Source: Pseudomonas sp. Marseille-Q3773
Lineage (GTDB): Bacteria; Pseudomonadota; Gammaproteobacteria; Pseudomonadales; Pseudomonadaceae
Assembly (NCBI RefSeq): GCF_916618955.1
Contig: NZ_OU745390.1
Coordinates: 1,550,001-1,614,000 of the forward strand
Length of the DNA stretch: 64,000 bases
Direction of reading: 5' to 3'
The notes under the pieces are model-generated. The model saw nothing but the letters and a program-made list of their open reading frames with translations. It was not told the origin of the DNA and did no database searches. Below, piece after piece: positions 60,095-64,000 of the stretch. Position 1 is the first letter of the stretch. Each line of letters starts with the position of its first letter. A program made the position numbers and the translations under genes.

Positions 60095-61042
60095 TCAGGT
60101 GCCAGGCCGAAATTTGTCAAGGAAGGCAAGGATATCACTTATATTGTTTGGCGTTTCATACTGCGGTCCGCCATGAGATGCACCCGGGATTTGTTGATAA
60201 TGAACCGGGACACTGTGACGTTGCAAAGCATGGACCAGCAATAACGATTGGCCAGCACCCACCATGCAGTCCTTATCACCGTTCTGAATGAAGAACGGTG
60301 CCGCATGGGAGGTTACATAGGTTCTCGGATCGGCTTGCGCCACACGATCTGGAATATCTGGGAGAGCGCCCCCCAGATAGAGGGACTCAAAACTTCCGGC
60401 CGCATTGTGCTCCATTCCCCCTGGACATTCCTGCGCCTTCAACATCGGATCGATCTGCAAAAAGTTGACCGGCGGATAATGAGCAATTACGGCCATGGGC
60501 TTGAGGTCGAGACCAGCTTCACCTTCTGGCATGAAAAGCGGATTGTCATACGCTACGCCCACCAGAGACGCCAGATTGGCACCCGCCGATTCACCATAGA
60601 TCGCTATATGACCGGGATCAATCTGCAACTCTGCCGCGTGCGCTTTCACGTATGCCATCGCGCTGAACACATCTTGTACCGCGGCAGGGAATCGAGCCTC
60701 GGTGGATAGTCGATAATCAATGGAAAGGACGGCATAGCCCGCAGCGAGAAATCCTTTGACCAGCCCGGCGCTCGCCATTTCACGGGTACCGAATCTGAAA
60801 CCGCCGCCGTGGATGTAAATCAACACGGGCGGCGCTTTCACGCCCTCCGGACGGTAGAGGTCCATGCGCTGGGAGGCAGACTGATTACCATAAGCGATAT
60901 TTGCCAACGTCGGGTTGATGCCGACGTCCTTGACTGAAGGAACCGCGACCAATCCACCTGTAGCGGGGCCATGAGGTCCCGGAGTGCAGGCAAGCAAAGC
61001 GCAGCTGACGGCGACCAGGCCGAAAGTAGGCCGTATATTCAC
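60095..61042 (-). CDS. Lipoprotein alpha/beta hydrolase (esterase)
   Basis: A 315-residue esterase starting with GTG and GAGGG seven to eight bases upstream. The N terminus is a lipoprotein signal: hydrophobic LVAVSCALLACTPG with the lipobox L-L-A-C at residues 16-19, so the protein is likely anchored to the periplasmic side of a membrane. Catalytic marks are YIHGGGFRFG (oxyanion hole), YGESAGANLAS (nucleophile) and the histidine in GASHGGPQYE. It lies 32 bp behind a Bcr/CflA-type MFS gene on the same strand. It may hydrolyse an ester or lactone in the periplasm. Confidence 0.85.
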   Translation of the reverse strand: MNIRPTFGLVAVSCALLACTPGPHGPATGGLVAVPSVKDVGINPTLANIAYGNQSASQRMDLYRPEGVKAPPVLIYIHGGGFRFGTREMASAGLVKGFLAAGYAVLSIDYRLSTEARFPAAVQDVFSAMAYVKAHAAELQIDPGHIAIYGESAGANLASLVGVAYDNPLFMPEGEAGLDLKPMAVIAHYPPVNFLQIDPMLKAQECPGGMEHNAAGSFESLYLGGALPDIPDRVAQADPRTYVTSHAAPFFIQNGDKDCMVGAGQSLLLVHALQRHSVPVHYQQIPGASHGGPQYETPNNISDILAFLDKFRPGT

Positions 61043-61074
61043 ACAAAATCCCTCATAAGTTCTGAAGTTAAATA

Positions 61075-62295
61075 CTATTCACGCTGTTCTGCATGCGGTT
61101 GACGATAGCTGTCCGAATGCTGAAAAGCCTTCCAAAGCGCGAGGGCGATCAAGGACGGTATCAGAACGCCCAGCGCCAGTGGGCGCGCACTGGCGCCGAT
61201 GATCGAAGCCACAATTCCTGAACAGACAAACGCCAAGCCAAATTGCAGGGCACCCACGAGCGCTGATCCTACGCCCGACATACTGCGCGCTGCCTCCATT
61301 GCTGTTGAAGTGCAATTTGCGCTGAGCAGGCCTATCAAAGCGATTGAGAACCATAGAGGCAGGAGAAGAACCCAAAGGCTGTGAGTATTGGAAATGACGA
61401 ATAGCACCCCGCTCACCAGGACAAACAAGGGGAGAACGCGGTTGATGATTAAAATTGCAGGATATTTCTTTAATAACCAGTTATTGAGAAATGACGCAAC
61501 GACCAGACCGAACGCAACGAAACCGAATGCTAAACCATACGCTATTTCATCCAGCCCCATCACACCCTGGAATACATTTGATGAAGCTGTGATAAATGAA
61601 AACATGGCGGCCTGAACGAATGACCCAACCAGGGCCGGGACGCAAAAGCTCCGCGTGGTGAGGAGCTTCAGATAGACCCCCGCCTCGCGAGACAACGGAG
61701 CTTTTCGCCGTTGTGATGTCGGCAGTGTTTCAGGCAGCAGAGCCCACGTCATTGCCAAAGCCATGGCCCCGATAATCAGCATGGTGACAAAAACCGACTT
61801 CCAGCCGAAGTGCGTCACCAGAACACCGCCCATCAAGGGCGAAACAACCGGCCCCAGCGTCATCAACATCACCAGCAGTGTCATGGTCCGCGCTGCCGCG
61901 CGTCCTGAGTAAAGATCTGTGACTACCGCTCGACCCACCACCATACCAACGCAGGCGCCTAATGCCTGAACAAAGCGCAGCCCAATGAATACCTGTGCCG
62001 ACGTGGTCACAAGTAAAATGGCTGTAGTGACACAAAAAATTGAAGTGCCTAACAGCAACGGTAGTTTACGGCCAAAACGATCGATGACCGGCCCTACCAA
62101 CAACTGTCCCACGCAAAGTCCAAGGAAAAACACCGACAGGGAAAGCTCCATTGCCCCTGCTGGCGCATGGAGGTAAGCCTGCATCTGGCCAAACGCGGAC
62201 AAATACATGTCCGTCGCAAGCGGAGGGAATATCGAAAGGACGGCAAGTACGAGAATAATCGTTAACCCGGATGACTTGGCTTGCGAATTGTCCAT
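61075..62295 (-). CDS. Bcr/CflA-family MFS efflux transporter
   Basis: A 406-residue drug/metabolite exporter. The ATG at 62295 has AAGGTGA seven bases before it; a GTG at 62304 is open but less likely. The PPLATDMYLSAFGQM segment in the first helix and VIDRFGRKLPLL (motif A) are Bcr/CflA features, with RAVVTDLYSGRAAARTM further on. It should export a drug-like or waste compound. It is followed by a periplasmic lipoprotein esterase, so the pair may detoxify an ester compound; inference. Confidence 0.87.
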   Translation of the reverse strand: MDNSQAKSSGLTIILVLAVLSIFPPLATDMYLSAFGQMQAYLHAPAGAMELSLSVFFLGLCVGQLLVGPVIDRFGRKLPLLLGTSIFCVTTAILLVTTSAQVFIGLRFVQALGACVGMVVGRAVVTDLYSGRAAARTMTLLVMLMTLGPVVSPLMGGVLVTHFGWKSVFVTMLIIGAMALAMTWALLPETLPTSQRRKAPLSREAGVYLKLLTTRSFCVPALVGSFVQAAMFSFITASSNVFQGVMGLDEIAYGLAFGFVAFGLVVASFLNNWLLKKYPAILIINRVLPLFVLVSGVLFVISNTHSLWVLLLPLWFSIALIGLLSANCTSTAMEAARSMSGVGSALVGALQFGLAFVCSGIVASIIGASARPLALGVLIPSLIALALWKAFQHSDSYRQPHAEQRE

Positions 62296-62521
62296 GACTG
62301 TCACCTTGTTGGTTCGTCAATACGTGGCAGGACCCTCCCCTGGTGACCCGGACGAAGCAGAATACCGATTTCCTAAGCGCATGCCAGGGAAGTCGCCAAT
62401 CTGATCAAGGACGGATCGAATCACTTGGAGACAGGCCTCTACCCTAGCATTACTCGTCAGTTGGCATTGTGGAGAAAGTATGGATATGAGCCCTTCCGGT
62501 GCCGTCTGGCCTCGGCATTCC

Positions 62522-63298
62522 TCAGGCTGCAGTTGCCCCTCCATCCACTTTCAGGTCGCTCCCGGTCACCCAGGCCGACTCGTCGCAAGCGAGGTAAAGT
62601 GCAGCCCAAGCGACATCTTTTGGTTGACCGATGCGTTGGCGAAGCAACTGCTTGCCGAGCGCAACCTTGAGGAACGCTGGTTCGCGTTCGATGTGGGCGC
62701 GGGTAGCGTTGGTCTCGATCAATCCTGGGGAAATGGTATTGGCACGTATGCCAAACGGCCCGCCTTCCAATGCCAGCTGCCGGGTCATGGCCAACACGCC
62801 TCCTTTCCCGGCGCAATGTGCAAGCGCAGCGGAACCCTCAAGCGCCATCCACGCGTTTGCGGAGGCGAAATTGATAATTGAGCCGCCGCATCGTTTGAGA
62901 TGAGGCCAAGCTGCCTGGCAGAGCAGGAAAACCAGATCGAGCTCACCGCGGATAGTCGCCTGCCAATGAGACTGATAGTCCATCTCCTCAATCCAAGCGA
63001 AGGCACCCCATGCAGCTGCATTGACCAAGATGTCGATACGGCCATGACTGGCCAAGGCGTACGACACGAGTGCTTGCGCCTGTTGCGGTGATGTCAGGTC
63101 GCAAGGGTGAAGGCTAAGCATCTCCGTCCCTTGCTCCCGAGCGAGCGCCAATGTCCCGCTCGCTGCTTCGGCGTCCAGATCACATCCCACCACACAGGCT
63201 CCCTCCCGGGCGAACAGGAGCGCGCAACCCTGGCCGATACCACTGCCAATGCCGGTTACGATCGCCACTTTGTTCGCCAGGCGCTTATTCCCTGCCAT
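62522..63298 (-). CDS. SDR-fold protein with His in place of the catalytic Tyr
   Basis: A 258-residue short-chain dehydrogenase fold. The cofactor loop TGIGSGIG is at residues 15-22 and the tail ends DGGATAA. The active-site Tyr-x-x-x-Lys is read as His161-Cys-Ala-Gly-Lys165, with Ser146 and a weak NNAG (VNAAA). The His161 codon (62816-62818 on the complement) is CAT, one base from TAT (Tyr). It follows the MFS gene without any gap (TGA-ATG), so they are co-transcribed. Without the tyrosine proton donor it may be inactive, or use another acid, or be a sequence difference. Confidence 0.85.
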   Translation of the reverse strand: MAGNKRLANKVAIVTGIGSGIGQGCALLFAREGACVVGCDLDAEAASGTLALAREQGTEMLSLHPCDLTSPQQAQALVSYALASHGRIDILVNAAAWGAFAWIEEMDYQSHWQATIRGELDLVFLLCQAAWPHLKRCGGSIINFASANAWMALEGSAALAHCAGKGGVLAMTRQLALEGGPFGIRANTISPGLIETNATRAHIEREPAFLKVALGKQLLRQRIGQPKDVAWAALYLACDESAWVTGSDLKVDGGATAA

Positions 63299-64000
63299 TC
63301 ACGCGTCCTCCAGGTTGCGCGCCACTACTCGCAGACAAGCCCTGCGCCTATACCGGCAAAAGCTTGCTACCAGTGCAGCCGCAACCAATGGCACAAGGCA
63401 CCATCCCAGCCATGCGATGGTGGTCGGCAGCCCGCCCAAGTGCTTGCTGAGGCTGACTACGAGCACCGGGCTGAGGAACATACCCAAACAATAGCTGCCA
63501 TACCACATGCCAGTTCCCAGCCCGCGGCGGAACCAGGGCAGCTGACGCATGTTCCAGATCGCCAAGGTCGGCAGCAAAAGCCCGCATCCCAGACCATTCA
63601 CGAGGGCGATCTCAAGCATGCCCCAGCGGTTTTCGACGTGGGGGATCATCAGGAAGCTGATGGCGATCAGGCCAAAAGCGAAGGCCAGGCAGTGCGGGGT
63701 TCGCAAGCCCAGGCGGCTCAAGACATGGACGGAAAGTGTACCAAGCACGATCATGACACTGCATGCCGAAGCGATCATGCCCGCCGTCTGCGGTGAGGGT
63801 TCTCCGATACTGTTGAGCAGATAGGCCAGCTGAATTTGCAATATCATGAACGCCAGAGCACCAATGAAGGTGATCAGGCAAATTCCCGCGAGCAAATAAG
63901 GACGGAACGTCTGTGGCCCATCCCGACTTTGTTCTTCCGCACGCGCCAGATCATCTGGCTTCGGCTCCCAGAGCAGCAGCTGTGCGAATGCCGCCAGCAG
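63299..64000 (-). CDS. MFS transporter, C-terminal part (cut by right window edge)
   Basis: The frame stays open from the right edge to the TGA at 63299-63301, giving the last 233 residues. They contain about six hydrophobic helices, for example LAGICLITFIGALAFMILQIQLA, a loop LSRLGLRTPHC at the place of motif A repeat, and GMWYGSYCLGMFLSPVLVVSL. The TTG at 63895 is internal, not a start. Its stop is directly followed by the SDR start. The gene begins outside the window, and the substrate is unknown. Confidence 0.8.
   Translation of the reverse strand: MLAAFAQLLLWEPKPDDLARAEEQSRDGPQTFRPYLLAGICLITFIGALAFMILQIQLAYLLNSIGEPSPQTAGMIASACSVMIVLGTLSVHVLSRLGLRTPHCLAFAFGLIAISFLMIPHVENRWGMLEIALVNGLGCGLLLPTLAIWNMRQLPWFRRGLGTGMWYGSYCLGMFLSPVLVVSLSKHLGGLPTTIAWLGWCLVPLVAAALVASFCRYRRRACLRVVARNLEDA

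Noticed and set aside
1..64000. CRISPR arrays, tRNA/rRNA genes, insertion sequences or prophage
   Set aside because: No regularly spaced repeats, no RNA-gene pattern and no transposase or integrase family was recognised in any frame.

Overview
The window looks like a stretch of a Pseudomonas chromosome, most like the P. putida group. It is GC-rich, codon use strongly prefers G or C in third positions, and the families are typical of that genus: an Aap-type amino-acid ABC transporter, a bauA/mmsA beta-alanine operon with a divergent LysR regulator, an OprD-type porin and many MFS carriers. This assignment rests on my recognition of protein families, not on a database search. I saw no rRNA, tRNA, CRISPR array, insertion sequence or prophage gene. 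Almost all of the sequence is a chain of small catabolic modules, each usually made of a transporter, one to four enzymes and a nearby regulator.

Left part (1-24 kb). A cut-off MFS gene and a TPR protein run leftward, with an AraC regulator and MFS carrier running rightward. Next is a leftward unit with a MalY-type C-S lyase, a four-gene Aap-like ABC transporter and a DsrE protein, with a divergent MetR-like regulator; this could be a cystine or thioether import-and-cleavage system. From 11.4 to 18.5 kb two sets diverge from one 331-bp intergenic region: leftward a zinc alcohol dehydrogenase, a secreted metallo-beta-lactamase-fold protein, a 57-residue membrane protein and a DsbB-like protein; rightward two tandem GMC oxidoreductases and a phosphatidylserine decarboxylase. 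After an SDR, an orphan amino-acid-binding protein and a heme-degrading-domain protein, an Lrp regulator faces a carbamoylase-type hydrolase followed by diaminopropionate ammonia-lyase.

Middle (24-44 kb). The beta-alanine operon (bauA, mmsA and a second class III aminotransferase) lies opposite a LysR gene. A complete ABC importer, whose binding protein is a paralogue of the orphan at 19.4-20.3 kb, leads into an apparent hydroxyproline pathway: DapA-family deaminase, FAD amine dehydrogenase, semialdehyde dehydrogenase, a Ser/Cys-type proline-racemase-family enzyme and a GntR regulator. A split transketolase with an MFS carrier and an SDR forms the next leftward operon, opposite a GcvA-like LysR regulator and an esterase.

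Right part (44-64 kb). An OprD porin, MFS carrier and M20 amidohydrolase make an uptake-and-hydrolysis unit. Next are a UbiD-type decarboxylase with an SRPBCC protein and an outward-facing MFS carrier. A LysR gene then faces a fused aconitase-type (de)hydratase, an RraA-fold aldolase and an MFS carrier, which together look like an uncharacterised hydroxy-acid pathway. The window ends with a lipoprotein esterase, a Bcr/CflA-type efflux protein, an SDR lacking its catalytic tyrosine, and an MFS gene cut by the right edge.
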